DNA from: an uncultured Succinivibrionaceae bacterium
GTDB taxonomy: Bacteria > Pseudomonadota > Gammaproteobacteria > Enterobacterales > Succinivibrionaceae
Length of the DNA: 22,645 nt
NCBI GenBank assembly: GCA_900539665.1
Contig: UQCV01000038.1
Location: forward strand, 1 to 22,645
Reading direction: 5' to 3'
A program made the position numbers and the translations under genes. This document shows positions 7,634 to 16,613 of this stretch, piece by piece; position 1 is the stretch's first letter, and every line of letters begins with the position of its first letter. Under the pieces are notes generated by a model. The model saw only the letters and a list, made by a program, of their open reading frames with translations. It did no database searches and was not told the DNA's origin.

Positions 7634-7651
7634 TTAAGTAAGATTCTTCAA

Positions 7652-8716
7652 ATGACTGCAAAGATTTTTGACACCAGGATCAGCGAAATTACTCCGTTGC
7701 TTCCTCCGGTAGCTCTTATTGAAAAATACCCATGTTCCGATAAGGCTGCTCAGACCGTACTGCAGGGCCGTGAGGCTATTCATAACATCATGAATAGCAA
7801 AGACGATCGTCTTGTAGTAATTACAGGCCCATGTTCAATTCACGATGTAAAGTCAGCTATGGAATATGCCAACAGGCTGGCGGTGCTTCGCAAGAAGTAT
7901 AAGGACTCCCTTGAAATTATCATGCGTGTCTACTTCGAAAAGCCTCGTACTACTGTAGGCTGGAAGGGACTCATCAACGATCCTTACATGAATGGTTCCT
8001 ACGATATCAATGCAGGTCTTAAGATTGGTCGTAAGCTCCTCCTTGACATCAATGAACTCGGCGTGCCAACTGCCACCGAATATCTCGATGTATTAACTCC
8101 ACAGTACCTCGACGAATTTATCGCTTGGGTTGCTATTGGGGCGCGTACTACAGAATCTCAGGTGCACCGCGAACTTGCTTCTGGTACTTCTGCTCCTGTA
8201 GGCTTTAAGAATGGTACTGATGGGACTGTGAAGATTGCAGTAGATGCAATTGTTTCTGCTCATTCACATCATACCTTCCTTTCTGTAACTAAGTTTGGTC
8301 ATAGCGCTATCGTTAAGACTCTTGGTAACGAAGATTGTCATATTATTCTTCGTGGTGGTAGCAAGGGGACTAACTATGCTGCTCCTCAAGTACACGAAGC
8401 TGCAGAAGTGCTTAAGAAGGCTGGTTTACATCCTTCAGTTATGATTGACTTCAGCCATGCTAACAGTAGCAAGCAATTCAAGAAGCAGATGGAAGTTGGT
8501 GCTGATGTAGCAGGCCAAATTTCTTCTGGTTCAAATGAAATATTTGGTGTAATGATCGAAAGCCATCTTGTTGAAGGCCGTCAGGACCTCGTAAATGGTA
8601 GAGCTTGTGAACTTCTCTATGGTCAGAGTATCACCGATGCTTGTATCGGTTGGGAAGACACTGAAAAGTTACTCGGTCAGCTTTCTGATGCGGTAATCGC
8701 TCGTCGTAACAAGTAA
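7652..8716 (+). CDS. aroG: DAHP synthase, class I (AroG-like)
   Basis: Condenses phosphoenolpyruvate with erythrose 4-phosphate, the first step of the shikimate pathway. The 354-residue protein carries GPCSIHD with metal-ligand Cys61 (same number as E. coli AroG), RVYFEKPRTTVGWKGLINDP, GARTTESQVHRELASG, VGFKNGTDG, CHIILRGG, MIDFSHANSSKQFKKQ and SITDACIGWEDT. The CHIILRGG, SHANSSKQFKKQ and SHLVEG blocks are those of phenylalanine-type AroG rather than tyrosine-type AroF, so AroG is the best label; feedback specificity is inferred. It has a good promoter at 7531, a structured leader, and weak Shine-Dalgarno pairing. A 68-base gap with a hairpin separates it from serA. Confidence 0.93.
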   Translation: MTAKIFDTRISEITPLLPPVALIEKYPCSDKAAQTVLQGREAIHNIMNSKDDRLVVITGPCSIHDVKSAMEYANRLAVLRKKYKDSLEIIMRVYFEKPRTTVGWKGLINDPYMNGSYDINAGLKIGRKLLLDINELGVPTATEYLDVLTPQYLDEFIAWVAIGARTTESQVHRELASGTSAPVGFKNGTDGTVKIAVDAIVSAHSHHTFLSVTKFGHSAIVKTLGNEDCHIILRGGSKGTNYAAPQVHEAAEVLKKAGLHPSVMIDFSHANSSKQFKKQMEVGADVAGQISSGSNEIFGVMIESHLVEGRQDLVNGRACELLYGQSITDACIGWEDTEKLLGQLSDAVIARRNK

Positions 8717-8741
8717 TTCATGCTGTCATAGCTTGTAAATG

Positions 8742-8766
8742 GCCGGGCCTTGTTTTTAGGTCCGGC
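8742..8766 (+). repeat. GC-rich hairpin between aroG and serA
   Basis: GCCGGGCCT (8742-8750) pairs with AGGTCCGGC (8758-8766), nine pairs with one G-U, around a seven-base loop. No T-run follows on either strand, so it is not a normal terminator. It may protect or partially attenuate an aroG-serA transcript, since no promoter is seen in the gap. Confidence 0.55.
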
Positions 8767-8784
8767 TACTAATAGGGGAAAGAA

Positions 8785-10014
8785 ATGACTCATTATTCTC
8801 TCGACAAGGATAAAATTAAGATTTTACTTCTTGAAGGTGTTGATCCTAGCGCGGTAGAGACCCTTAAAAAGGCCGGCTACACCAATGTAGAATATCAGAA
8901 GAAGGCTCTTGATCATGACGAATTAATTGAAAAGATCAAAGATGTTCACTTCCTTGGGATTCGTTCTAGAACTTACCTTACTGAAGATGTATTTGAAGCG
9001 GCCCACAAGCTTTGTGCTGTAGGCTGCTTTTGTATTGGGACTAACCAGGTAGATCTCGACGCTGCTCGTGCTCGTGGTATTCCTGTATTCAACGCTCCAT
9101 ATTCAAATACCCGTTCTGTAGCAGAACTCGTTACTGGTGAATACCTCCAGTTATTCCGTACCGTTCCAACTAAGAATGCTCTCTTACATAGAGGTGGTTG
9201 GGATAAGAATGCTAAGGGCTGTTACGAAGCTCGTGGTAAGACTATCGGGATCATTGGTTACGGTCACATCGGGACTCAGGTAGGTATTATTGCTGAAGCA
9301 CTCGGTCTTAACGTAATTTTCTACGACGTAGAAAAGAAGTTAGTACTTGGTAACGCTAAGCAGGTTGACACTATCGATGAACTTTTTGCTCGTGCGGATG
9401 TTGTTACTATGCACGTACCTGAAAACGATAGTACTAAGCACATGATCAATGCTGATGCTTTCGCTAAGATGAAGGATGGCGTGATCTTCTTAAATGCTAG
9501 CCGTGGGACTGTAGTTGACGTTGATGCTTTAGCACAAGCACTTGAAAGTGGTAAGGTTGGTGGGGCTGCTACTGACGTTTATCCAACTGAACCTGCTAAA
9601 AATGGCGATCCATTCGTATCTCCATTACAGAAGTTCGACAATGTTATTTTGACTCCTCACATCGGTGCCTCTACCGTTGAAGCACAGCGTAACATTGGGA
9701 TTGAAGTTGCTGATAAACTTGCTACCTATTCTGACAACGGTTCTACTTTAACTGCTGTAAACTTCCCAGAAGTTTCACTTCCAGTTCAAGGCAACGTTAG
9801 TCGTTTGTTACACGTACACAAGAATGTTCCTGGCATCATCAACCAGATTAACAAGATTTTTGCGGATAAGAATGTAAACATTGCAGCGCAGTACTTACAG
9901 ACTTCTCCAACTATCGGTTACGTGGTTATGGATGTTCATACTGATAATCCAGAAGAATTATTGCATGAACTTAAGGCCATTGACGGTACATTAAAGGCTA
10001 GAATTTTACTTTAA
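8785..10014 (+). CDS. serA: D-3-phosphoglycerate dehydrogenase SerA
   Basis: Oxidises 3-phosphoglycerate with NAD+, the committed step of serine synthesis. The 409-residue protein matches E. coli SerA (410). The NAD-binding GYGHIG motif is at residues 158-163, and the catalytic set is Arg240 (ASRGT), Glu269 (PTEPA) and His292 (TPHIGAST). A C-terminal ACT domain (about 338-409, RLLHVHKNVPGIINQIN) would bind serine for feedback inhibition. The start ATG has a strong AGGGGAAAG ribosome binding site. It probably shares transcription with aroG and ends at a clear terminator. Codon bias is as strong as in aspC. Co-transcription of serA with an aromatic-pathway gene is not the E. coli arrangement. 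Confidence 0.95.
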   Translation: MTHYSLDKDKIKILLLEGVDPSAVETLKKAGYTNVEYQKKALDHDELIEKIKDVHFLGIRSRTYLTEDVFEAAHKLCAVGCFCIGTNQVDLDAARARGIPVFNAPYSNTRSVAELVTGEYLQLFRTVPTKNALLHRGGWDKNAKGCYEARGKTIGIIGYGHIGTQVGIIAEALGLNVIFYDVEKKLVLGNAKQVDTIDELFARADVVTMHVPENDSTKHMINADAFAKMKDGVIFLNASRGTVVDVDALAQALESGKVGGAATDVYPTEPAKNGDPFVSPLQKFDNVILTPHIGASTVEAQRNIGIEVADKLATYSDNGSTLTAVNFPEVSLPVQGNVSRLLHVHKNVPGIINQINKIFADKNVNIAAQYLQTSPTIGYVVMDVHTDNPEELLHELKAIDGTLKARILL

Positions 10015-10089
10015 GCTTTTGGCTGGCTTGGGGCTGAACTTAAAAGTTGTTTGGCTGAGCTACGCTACGCTTAAATTTAAATTGCTACT

Positions 10090-10129
10090 AAAACTCCATT
10101 TATAGATTGCTATAAGTGGAGTTTTTTTT
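10090..10129 (+). terminator. Factor-independent terminator after serA
   Basis: ACTCCA plus TTATAG pairs with CTATAA plus TGGAGT across one T-G wobble, followed by eight T bases (10122-10129). Confidence 0.88.
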
Positions 10130-10347
10130 GTTGGGGCTGAAGGGATTGAACTGAGGAGGTTGAATTTAAATGGGGGGATATTTGTGTTTACACGTATGCT
10201 TCTAAGGTTGATATTTGACCTCATATGGTGATATTCGGTTCTACGTTTTTGCATATATTTGGGGGATAAAAAGTTGGGTATGAAGCTTGATTATTATCAC
10301 GTTTTGTGAATAGGTTAAAACTAATACAATTATTTTCCCTAGTTTTT

Positions 10348-10376
10348 TTGATAGCTATAGTTAATTCCTATATAAA
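10348..10376 (+). promoter_or_regulatory. Sigma-70 promoter of pilY1
   Basis: TTGATA (10348-10353), 17 bases, TATAAA (10371-10376), about 70 bases before the pilY1 start. The rest of the ~430-base gap between serA and pilY1 (10130-10347) shows no gene; G-runs occur near 10170 and 10260. Confidence 0.55.
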
Positions 10377-10446
10377 TGTAGAATGTAGGATTCTATAACT
10401 TTTTTAAAATTCAATATTTGGCAGAATATGCTTACGCGGGGAAAAC

Positions 10447-13400
10447 ATGTTAAGAATTAAAAAAATAGCATGGCATATATATTTAGCTATGGGAATTGTA
10501 GCAGGGTTGGCAAGTTATGGCATAACCCAGGCGGCAGAAGGTGATGGTGCTGGTGACGCGGAATCTAGTGCACAAAATCCGATTACTAAACCTCTAGGGG
10601 TGTCAAACGAGGAAGTTCCGCCTAATGTTATGTTTGTTATGGGGCGTGACCATAATCTATTTACGGCTGCTTACTCTGATTATACGCCACTTACAGAAAA
10701 TAACTCAGCCGATTATTTCTATACAATTTACCACCCTGAATTCATTTATGAAGGCATGTTCGCAAGTGATATGTGTTATAAATACGATAAATTGCCAAAT
10801 CCTGTAGATGAAGACCACAATAAAGCGTGGGTCCCAACCAGCATGGCTATGTCAAAGAAAGCATCTTCACATGATGGAACAGTTTCGGCCGATGTTTACT
10901 ATTGTGGTGATGAAAAATGGTTAGGTAACTTCATGAACTACGTTACCGCATCGCGCCTTGATGTCATCAAAACAGCACTTTATGGTGGCACTAGATTATT
11001 AAAATCAGATAATACACAGTATGACTATACATGGAAAGATAAGAGCATTTCACCTGTTCTTACACATACAGATGTTTTGATTGATGCTCATGCTTGGGCC
11101 AAAGTGTTTTCACCAAAGATGTATGAAAACTACCCTAAAGTCCCTCAAATTGCTATTGATGAAATTTCGGGATTAACAGCTTTGTCATCGTCTGATGGTA
11201 CTAGCCCTGCTTATTTCTTAGGGGTATACCCAAAAGATTTTCACCAATCTGGCTCTCCTCGTTTTCGGGTGGTTAAAGTAGGAGGAGCTAATATCCCAGG
11301 TGAAAAAGGTAGTAAATACGCTGTGGCCAAAGAGTGTGACAAAATTGGCAATTGTGCTGTTTGGACGTGGATAAGCCAAGAAAGTACAGACTATAAAAAC
11401 TTTAAAGCAAAAGGTGAAGATAAAGGAAACACTTGGGCAACAAAAGTAGGCGAAGATTATTTGTTAAATGTGGTGGCGTGTAATCCAGATCTAACCTCAA
11501 AAATCAATAATAACTGTAAAGAGTATGTGTCTAAGGAAAACAAAACTTACCACCAACCAGAAGGTATTGTGCAGGTATATGGCGTTGGAGCGCAAGCCCG
11601 CTTACATTTTGGTTTGTTAACCGGTGGTTGGGATTCAAATAGAACAGGGGCAATGTTACGAGACAACATTAGTAACAAAGAGAATGAATACGATATAGAT
11701 AAAAATACTGGTAAAATTAGGTACAAAACTTGTGGCAATAACCGTTGTGGTTTAGCAGGGTCTCTTGATCAATTCAAAATTATTAAACCTGATCGAGGCG
11801 GTAACGTCTATGGGGATTGTGGTCGAAATACTGACGTTCTTAAAGCTATGAATGGCGATATAAATAAAAAACAGTGTGGTGATTGGGGAAACCCTATTGC
11901 CGAACTTTTGTATGAAAGCGTAGATTACTTTAAAAATCAAAATGTTGACCGAGATGGTAACAATTGGGATCGTGAAAATGAGAAGAAGCTTGGTTGTGTA
12001 GCTAATACAACAGATCCTACAGACCTTATTGGTACGCGCCAAAATCCATATAGCGAATCTAATTATTGCGCCAAGGCTGTTAGTTTCATAATTTCTGACG
12101 AAGCGCCTTCTTTTGATGCCTTTGGTCAAGGTCCAGAAAGTTCCATTGAAGCTACTGCCCAACAGAAGATCACAGCTGAGCTTCAAAAAAGATTTAAAGT
12201 TTCTGGTAAGTATCTAGTTGGTTTAAGCAAGACTACCGATTCTAATGAGGAGCAACACTATAGAGGTATGCCGACAATTAAAACTATCAAAGATTTATCT
12301 GATGTAGTTGGGATTGCGCCTACCCAAGCTTTTAGTTACGGTAGCTACAATGTAGTAGGGGTGGCATCCCTTGCTTTAGGTGAAGATGCTGATCATCTCC
12401 CGTTATCAAATCCGGCGCGTGGAGATCAAGAGAATTTTAATATGCAAACTTTTGTGCTGGCGATGAAGCCAAATATGCCAGAAGTTAAAATTCCCGTTAA
12501 AAATGGGGTTGTGCGTTTAGTGCCTTTAGCTAAGACGCCAGCTGAAGCAGGTATTGGTAATAACGGTCCGAGCGATGATGACGCCTCAAAAACTAAAGTA
12601 TATCAATTACAGTCTACTAACCAAGTTGCAGGTTTTTACATTCAATACTCAACTGACACAGAAGGTCTTTTTCATGTAAGTTTTGAAGATTTTCAGTATG
12701 GGTCTGACTTTGATATGGACTGGGTTGTTGGTTATAAATATAAAGTAATTGATGGAACAGACGGTAACCAATATGTTCAAATAACAATGCTCCATGAAGA
12801 TGGGGATAAGTATGCTCCTCAACACGGTGGTTACGTGATAAGTGGGGTTGATTATAGTGGGACTTATTTAGATTTAGCTAAATCATCATCTAAAGACCTA
12901 TCTGGTGAACAGGGTAATTTCTATTCTCTTGATAACTATATAAGTGATGCTGGTTTTGATGTATGTAAGTCTGAATCTTCGGAAAAAAATTTCTTAAATT
13001 GTTTGGTTAATAAAGACAAAAAATTACCAGAACTTGAAAGTATGGAATTTGATGGCGGACGCATTGTTTCACAGTATGAAGCTATCATGAACAAAAAAGC
13101 TAATGTAGATACAGGAGAAACTTGTTCCGACGCTTCCGATAATTGTCGCCCAATTTACTATATGCCACGTTACATGTTTAGTCGTTTTGCCGATAAATAC
13201 CTTAATGGTGAAAATAATTTCTTTAAGTTTGATAGTAGCGCTATTGACAAGAGATTAGTGGGGGACTACTGGCGCGCTGAAGGCAATGGCAATGCTAAGG
13301 ATATAAAATACTCAAGTCGTATTTTTAAAGTAAGTAAGAATGATAGTGGTGACGTTTGGTTAAAGAGCCCTTTATGGTATGCCGCAAAAGCTGGCTATAC

Positions 13401-15591
13401 CTTTGACCAACGTGATAGTAACGACAATGCTGACCCGGTTAACTTTTCATATGTAACTAACCCGGCAGAATTCCGTAAAAACATCAGAAAGCTCATCAAT
13501 CTCTTGTTATCTAGTTATCATTCGGCTTCTTCGTTTGCAGTTCAAACTACATACACCACTAGTGGAACTGCAGTTTATGCTACATCTTATAACCCAATGA
13601 ATTGGTTTGGTACGATTTATAAGTCACCAGTTGATGGGGCTACAGGAAGTTATAACTTAGAAACATTAAACGAACTTAAAGGTTGTTGGGAAAGCGGGTG
13701 CGAAGCCTATGCAAATATAGGGTGGAATGCAGCGTATGAATTTTCTAAGATAAAGCCGGAAGATCGTTTAATTGTAACTTATGACAAAGAGCTTAAACGA
13801 GTTTATGTGAGCTCAGCAGATGCTGACAATGAATCTAAAACTTTGGCAGATTTGGGGCTTGATATTTTTGGCAAGGATGGAATTGAGCATCCTACAGAAA
13901 CTCGTTTAAAATACATTATACGCTGGTTAGGAGGTGAAGCAGAACATGAAGGCTCACTTGAAGAATACGAAGAAGCTTTAGCTGCAGACAACTATAATGT
14001 TTTACGTGAACGCAAAGAAGGTGAAAGACACTTTGTATTAGGTGATATCGTTAATTCTGACGTGGCGGTGGTTCAAGCTGGTACCAAATTCTTACTTGCA
14101 GTAGGAGCAAATGATGGGATGCTACATATTTTAGATGAAGCTACTGGTAAACCACTAGTATCATTCATTCCAACTGAAGTGCGAACTGAAATCTTGCGCA
14201 CAGCTGAACTTTTGTATGAATCTAACCATAAGTTCTTTGTTGATGCTACCCCAAAAACCTTTAGTAAAACTATTGATGGTATAGTACACACTTATCTTTA
14301 TGGCACTTTAGGCCTTAATTTTAAGGGTGGTTATTTACTTGATTTAACTACAATTTGGGGTACTCAAAACTCTAGTGCTAAAGATAGATTTGAGGCTATC
14401 AAATCTGATTTTTATGGATGGGAATTAAAATCTTCGGATTCTAATTTGGTAGGCCAATCTCGTGAAGCTCCAATTTATTATTCAGTTAATAATAAAGACT
14501 ACTTCATTTACTCAAGTGGGTATAATGCTGTTACCCCAGGGGTGTTTGTAGTTCAAGGGTTTGACGATGTAGGCAATGTACCAAAACTTGATGTAAAAGC
14601 ACAAATTCCTTTAGGTACTGAGGTTAATCGCGCGATTTCACCGATTGAAATCTATGCTCGCCAATCCTCTAAGGGCTTGGAACCAATCTCTATGTTTGTG
14701 GGAGATACCTTAGGTAGACTCTATCAAATCAAGCTTAATGGGGCTGTTAGTGGTAGACCTGATTGTTGGGGTTTTACTAACGAATGTTCGGGAGTTAAAA
14801 TTTCCGGTGATTCGGGAGTTAAAATTTCCGGTGAACAGGCTACAGATTATAAACCTCAAGTTGCTTTTGAAGCCAAAGATAAAAATGGTAATCCACAAAA
14901 GATCACTGCTCGTCCGGCTGTGGCTTCGTTAACATCAGGTGGTTATGCAGTGCTCTTTGGGACTGGTTCTTATTGGACTCCGTTTGATGATACGCCAGAT
15001 TCGCTTAAGCAAGTACAGACTATGTATTGTTTAAATCGCGACAATGGTTCTTCAACTGGAACTGATACCATGAAGAGAGACTATTTGATGCCAATTGTGC
15101 GCGTGGATGGTAATGACTGCGTACGAAGCGATAATGGCTATGCTGAAGGGAAATGTACGGGTAATTGGGTGGCATCAACCACTCCTGCTGATAATCAAAG
15201 CCTTAAAAACGGTTGGTACATGGATCTTAGTGCGTTCTCTGGCGACAAGGCTAACGTTAATACTGGCGAACGTATCTACCGTAGTCCATTAGTTATCAAT
15301 AAAAATGTTTATGTTGTCAGTGCTATACCAAATGTTTCTGATTCTTGTGAAACTGGGGGGAGATCTTACCTATATACCATGAATGTGGATAATGGTACTA
15401 CCGTCCTACAACAAGAAATTAAAGGTTTGGCTAACGAAATGGTGGCTACTGTGCATGATGGACAGTTAATTGTACAAGTGCCTTACGATGGGAGTGGTGA
15501 CAAAAACACTGGCTCAGGGGTCGCTGCAATTGCAATTCCTGATAAGAGAACTCCAAATATGCGTAGGGCAAGTTGGATTCGCTTGTACTAG
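10447..15591 (+). CDS. pilY1: PilY1/PilC family type IV pilus protein, unusually large
   Basis: PilY1 proteins sit at or near type IV pilus tips, prime assembly, and act in adhesion and surface sensing. This one has 1714 residues against about 1160 in Pseudomonas. A signal peptide (about 1-29, ending GITQA) leads to VMFVMGRDHNLFTAAYSDY near residue 62. That block resembles the PilY1 class that lacks a von Willebrand A domain; no DxSxS metal site is visible. FEDFQYGSDFDMDW lies mid-protein. The C-terminal beta-propeller (about 1190-1714) begins FVLGDIVNSDVAVV, then VGANDGMLHILDEATGKPL near 1219 and a FVDATPKT / YGTLGLNFKGGY block. Good GGGG ribosome binding site at ATG 10447. It stands alone: no minor pilin genes adjoin it. 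It has its own promoter and terminator. I am sure of the family; ligand and partners are unknown. Confidence 0.88.
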   Translation: MLRIKKIAWHIYLAMGIVAGLASYGITQAAEGDGAGDAESSAQNPITKPLGVSNEEVPPNVMFVMGRDHNLFTAAYSDYTPLTENNSADYFYTIYHPEFIYEGMFASDMCYKYDKLPNPVDEDHNKAWVPTSMAMSKKASSHDGTVSADVYYCGDEKWLGNFMNYVTASRLDVIKTALYGGTRLLKSDNTQYDYTWKDKSISPVLTHTDVLIDAHAWAKVFSPKMYENYPKVPQIAIDEISGLTALSSSDGTSPAYFLGVYPKDFHQSGSPRFRVVKVGGANIPGEKGSKYAVAKECDKIGNCAVWTWISQESTDYKNFKAKGEDKGNTWATKVGEDYLLNVVACNPDLTSKINNNCKEYVSKENKTYHQPEGIVQVYGVGAQARLHFGLLTGGWDSNRTGAMLRDNISNKENEYDIDKNTGKIRYKTCGNNRCGLAGSLDQFKIIKPDRGGNVYGDCGRNTDVLKAMNGDINKKQCGDWGNPIAELLYESVDYFKNQNVDRDGNNWDRENEKKLGCVANTTDPTDLIGTRQNPYSESNYCAKAVSFIISDEAPSFDAFGQGPESSIEATAQQKITAELQKRFKVSGKYLVGLSKTTDSNEEQHYRGMPTIKTIKDLSDVVGIAPTQAFSYGSYNVVGVASLALGEDADHLPLSNPARGDQENFNMQTFVLAMKPNMPEVKIPVKNGVVRLVPLAKTPAEAGIGNNGPSDDDASKTKVYQLQSTNQVAGFYIQYSTDTEGLFHVSFEDFQYGSDFDMDWVVGYKYKVIDGTDGNQYVQITMLHEDGDKYAPQHGGYVISGVDYSGTYLDLAKSSSKDLSGEQGNFYSLDNYISDAGFDVCKSESSEKNFLNCLVNKDKKLPELESMEFDGGRIVSQYEAIMNKKANVDTGETCSDASDNCRPIYYMPRYMFSRFADKYLNGENNFFKFDSSAIDKRLVGDYWRAEGNGNAKDIKYSSRIFKVSKNDSGDVWLKSPLWYAAKAGYTFDQRDSNDNADPVNFSYVTNPAEFRKNIRKLINLLLSSYHSASSFAVQTTYTTSGTAVYATSYNPMNWFGTIYKSPVDGATGSYNLETLNELKGCWESGCEAYANIGWNAAYEFSKIKPEDRLIVTYDKELKRVYVSSADADNESKTLADLGLDIFGKDGIEHPTETRLKYIIRWLGGEAEHEGSLEEYEEALAADNYNVLRERKEGERHFVLGDIVNSDVAVVQAGTKFLLAVGANDGMLHILDEATGKPLVSFIPTEVRTEILRTAELLYESNHKFFVDATPKTFSKTIDGIVHTYLYGTLGLNFKGGYLLDLTTIWGTQNSSAKDRFEAIKSDFYGWELKSSDSNLVGQSREAPIYYSVNNKDYFIYSSGYNAVTPGVFVVQGFDDVGNVPKLDVKAQIPLGTEVNRAISPIEIYARQSSKGLEPISMFVGDTLGRLYQIKLNGAVSGRPDCWGFTNECSGVKISGDSGVKISGEQATDYKPQVAFEAKDKNGNPQKITARPAVASLTSGGYAVLFGTGSYWTPFDDTPDSLKQVQTMYCLNRDNGSSTGTDTMKRDYLMPIVRVDGNDCVRSDNGYAEGKCTGNWVASTTPADNQSLKNGWYMDLSAFSGDKANVNTGERIYRSPLVINKNVYVVSAIPNVSDSCETGGRSYLYTMNVDNGTTVLQQEIKGLANEMVATVHDGQLIVQVPYDGSGDKNTGSGVAAIAIPDKRTPNMRRASWIRLY
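14788..14835 (+). repeat. 24-bp in-frame tandem duplication in pilY1
   Basis: Two copies of a 24-base unit, identical over 23 bases (14788-14810 and 14812-14834), encode SGVKISGD and SGVKISGE. Lack of silent differences implies a recent duplication. The unit lies within the C-terminal propeller, probably in a surface loop. Confidence 0.9.
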
Positions 15592-15651
15592 GAACTTAAA
15601 AGTTAGATCGGGTTTATCCCCGTTGTATTTCTAACCACAAAACTAAAAATC

Positions 15652-15688
15652 AAAGCCTTAGGAAATAGGTTTTTCTAAGGCTTTTTTT
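15652..15688 (+). terminator. Factor-independent terminator after pilY1
   Basis: AAAGCCTTAG (15652-15661) pairs perfectly with CTAAGGCTTT (15675-15684), with seven T bases from 15682. Confidence 0.9.
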
Positions 15689-15767
15689 GATTATTTGGGG
15701 GAACATTGCTTAGTAGTTGCTGGAGTCGGCCTAAATGTTTTTCACATACGCTTTACTTTGAATTTTT

Positions 15768-15852
15768 TGTGTGGGGGTTTCCTAATTTTTTTCATTTTTA
15801 CTTTTTTTTGTTCCTATCTTTTTCCATTTCTATTTTTTTCTTATTTCCTTAA
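15768..15852 (+). other. T-rich low-complexity intergenic tract
   Basis: This 85-base stretch is dominated by runs of T with scattered C. A 70-codon open frame across it (15695-15907) encodes a hydrophobic peptide only because T-rich codons specify Phe, Leu and Ile; it has a TTG start and no ribosome binding site. Similar tracts lie at 17462-17490 and 22084-22190. Confidence 0.5.
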
Positions 15853-15875
15853 AATTGCTGATTATTACTATCACA

Positions 15876-15904
15876 TTGTTTATGTGGTGTGGCTTTTGTA
15901 TAAT
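15876..15904 (+). promoter_or_regulatory. Sigma-70 promoter of the small lipoprotein gene
   Basis: TTGTTT (15876-15881), 17 bases, perfect TATAAT (15899-15904). It would give a leader of about 265 bases before the lipoprotein ATG, unusually long for a 101-codon gene. Confidence 0.65.
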
Positions 15905-15951
15905 TAAAAATACGTTTCGTTTGAACATTTTTGCTTGAACATCAACGTTTG

Positions 15952-16019
15952 GCTTGGCCGTGGTGAAATCAATGGTAGAACGATTTTTAATCATGGTTAA
16001 GTTTAATCGTTTGCCAAGC
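15952..16019 (+). promoter_or_regulatory. Nested-hairpin structured leader upstream of the lipoprotein
   Basis: An outer stem GCTTGGC (15952-15958) with GCCAAGC (16013-16019) encloses an inner stem AACGATT (15979-15985) with AATCGTT (16005-16011), itself capped by TTAA/TTAA around a TCATGG loop. The 20-base joining strand on the 5' side and one base on the 3' side make a compact fold. I recognise no known riboswitch. It could be a cis-regulatory element or a small RNA. Confidence 0.45.
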
Positions 16020-16175
16020 TTGCCTGCTGTAAAATGGTTTATTTATGGTTCTAGTTCTAGTTCTTTTGGCTAGTGAGATTTAATTAGAGCTAACAAATTG
16101 AATTATTTAAACGTTGGATTTTAGTTCGTATTTTGGGGTTTTTATTAGTTTTACGCGTTAGCGATGGAGTTTTAC

Positions 16176-16481
16176 ATGAAAAAATCTAACCTATGCTGTG
16201 TTTTTGTTCGTCAAGCAGCCACCTTGGGGCTTGGGTTGGGATTACTTATGGGATGTGCTACTCACAGCGAGAAGCAACCTGAAAACTATGTAGCTGTAAA
16301 CTATGATTCTATTGCTCCGGTAACTTGTAAAGATACAGCTTTAGATGATTGCGTGTGGGCAGAAGATTATGTAAACGCCTTAGGGGAAAAGTGTGCGGTA
16401 GTGTTAACGGCTGGCGAAAAAGAAACTTTTTGTCGTAGCCTAGATGGTAACGTTCGTAAACTTAAGCAAATTTCTAAGTAA
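16176..16481 (+). CDS. Small lipoprotein of unknown function with four extra cysteines
   Basis: The 101-residue product begins MKKSNLCC, has a hydrophobic signal segment, and reaches a lipobox LLMGC with lipidated Cys27 followed by AT, so it should be a lipoprotein; the residues after the Cys (A, T) do not give an inner-membrane Asp signal, so outer-membrane sorting is likely. The mature part of about 75 residues has four cysteines (in VTCKD, DDCVW, EKCAV and TFCRS), enough for two disulfides. I chose ATG 16176 because TGGAG sits six bases upstream; an in-frame ATG at 16164 overlaps that site. I do not recognise the family. It lies downstream of pilY1 but behind its own promoter. Confidence 0.75.
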   Translation: MKKSNLCCVFVRQAATLGLGLGLLMGCATHSEKQPENYVAVNYDSIAPVTCKDTALDDCVWAEDYVNALGEKCAVVLTAGEKETFCRSLDGNVRKLKQISK

Positions 16482-16613
16482 TTTGGGATTAAATTTTTAG
16501 GAAGATATTAGGATTTTAGGTAGTTCATAAGTTTATGTAAGTTTATGCGTAAACGAGATCTTATTAGGTCATTGACTGTTTTATATTTGCGCTAATTGGA
16601 GCCGGCTATTTCG

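Noticed and set aside
15695..15907. 70-codon hydrophobic plus-strand frame after pilY1
   Set aside because: TTG start without a ribosome binding site; the hydrophobic composition follows from the T-rich tract.
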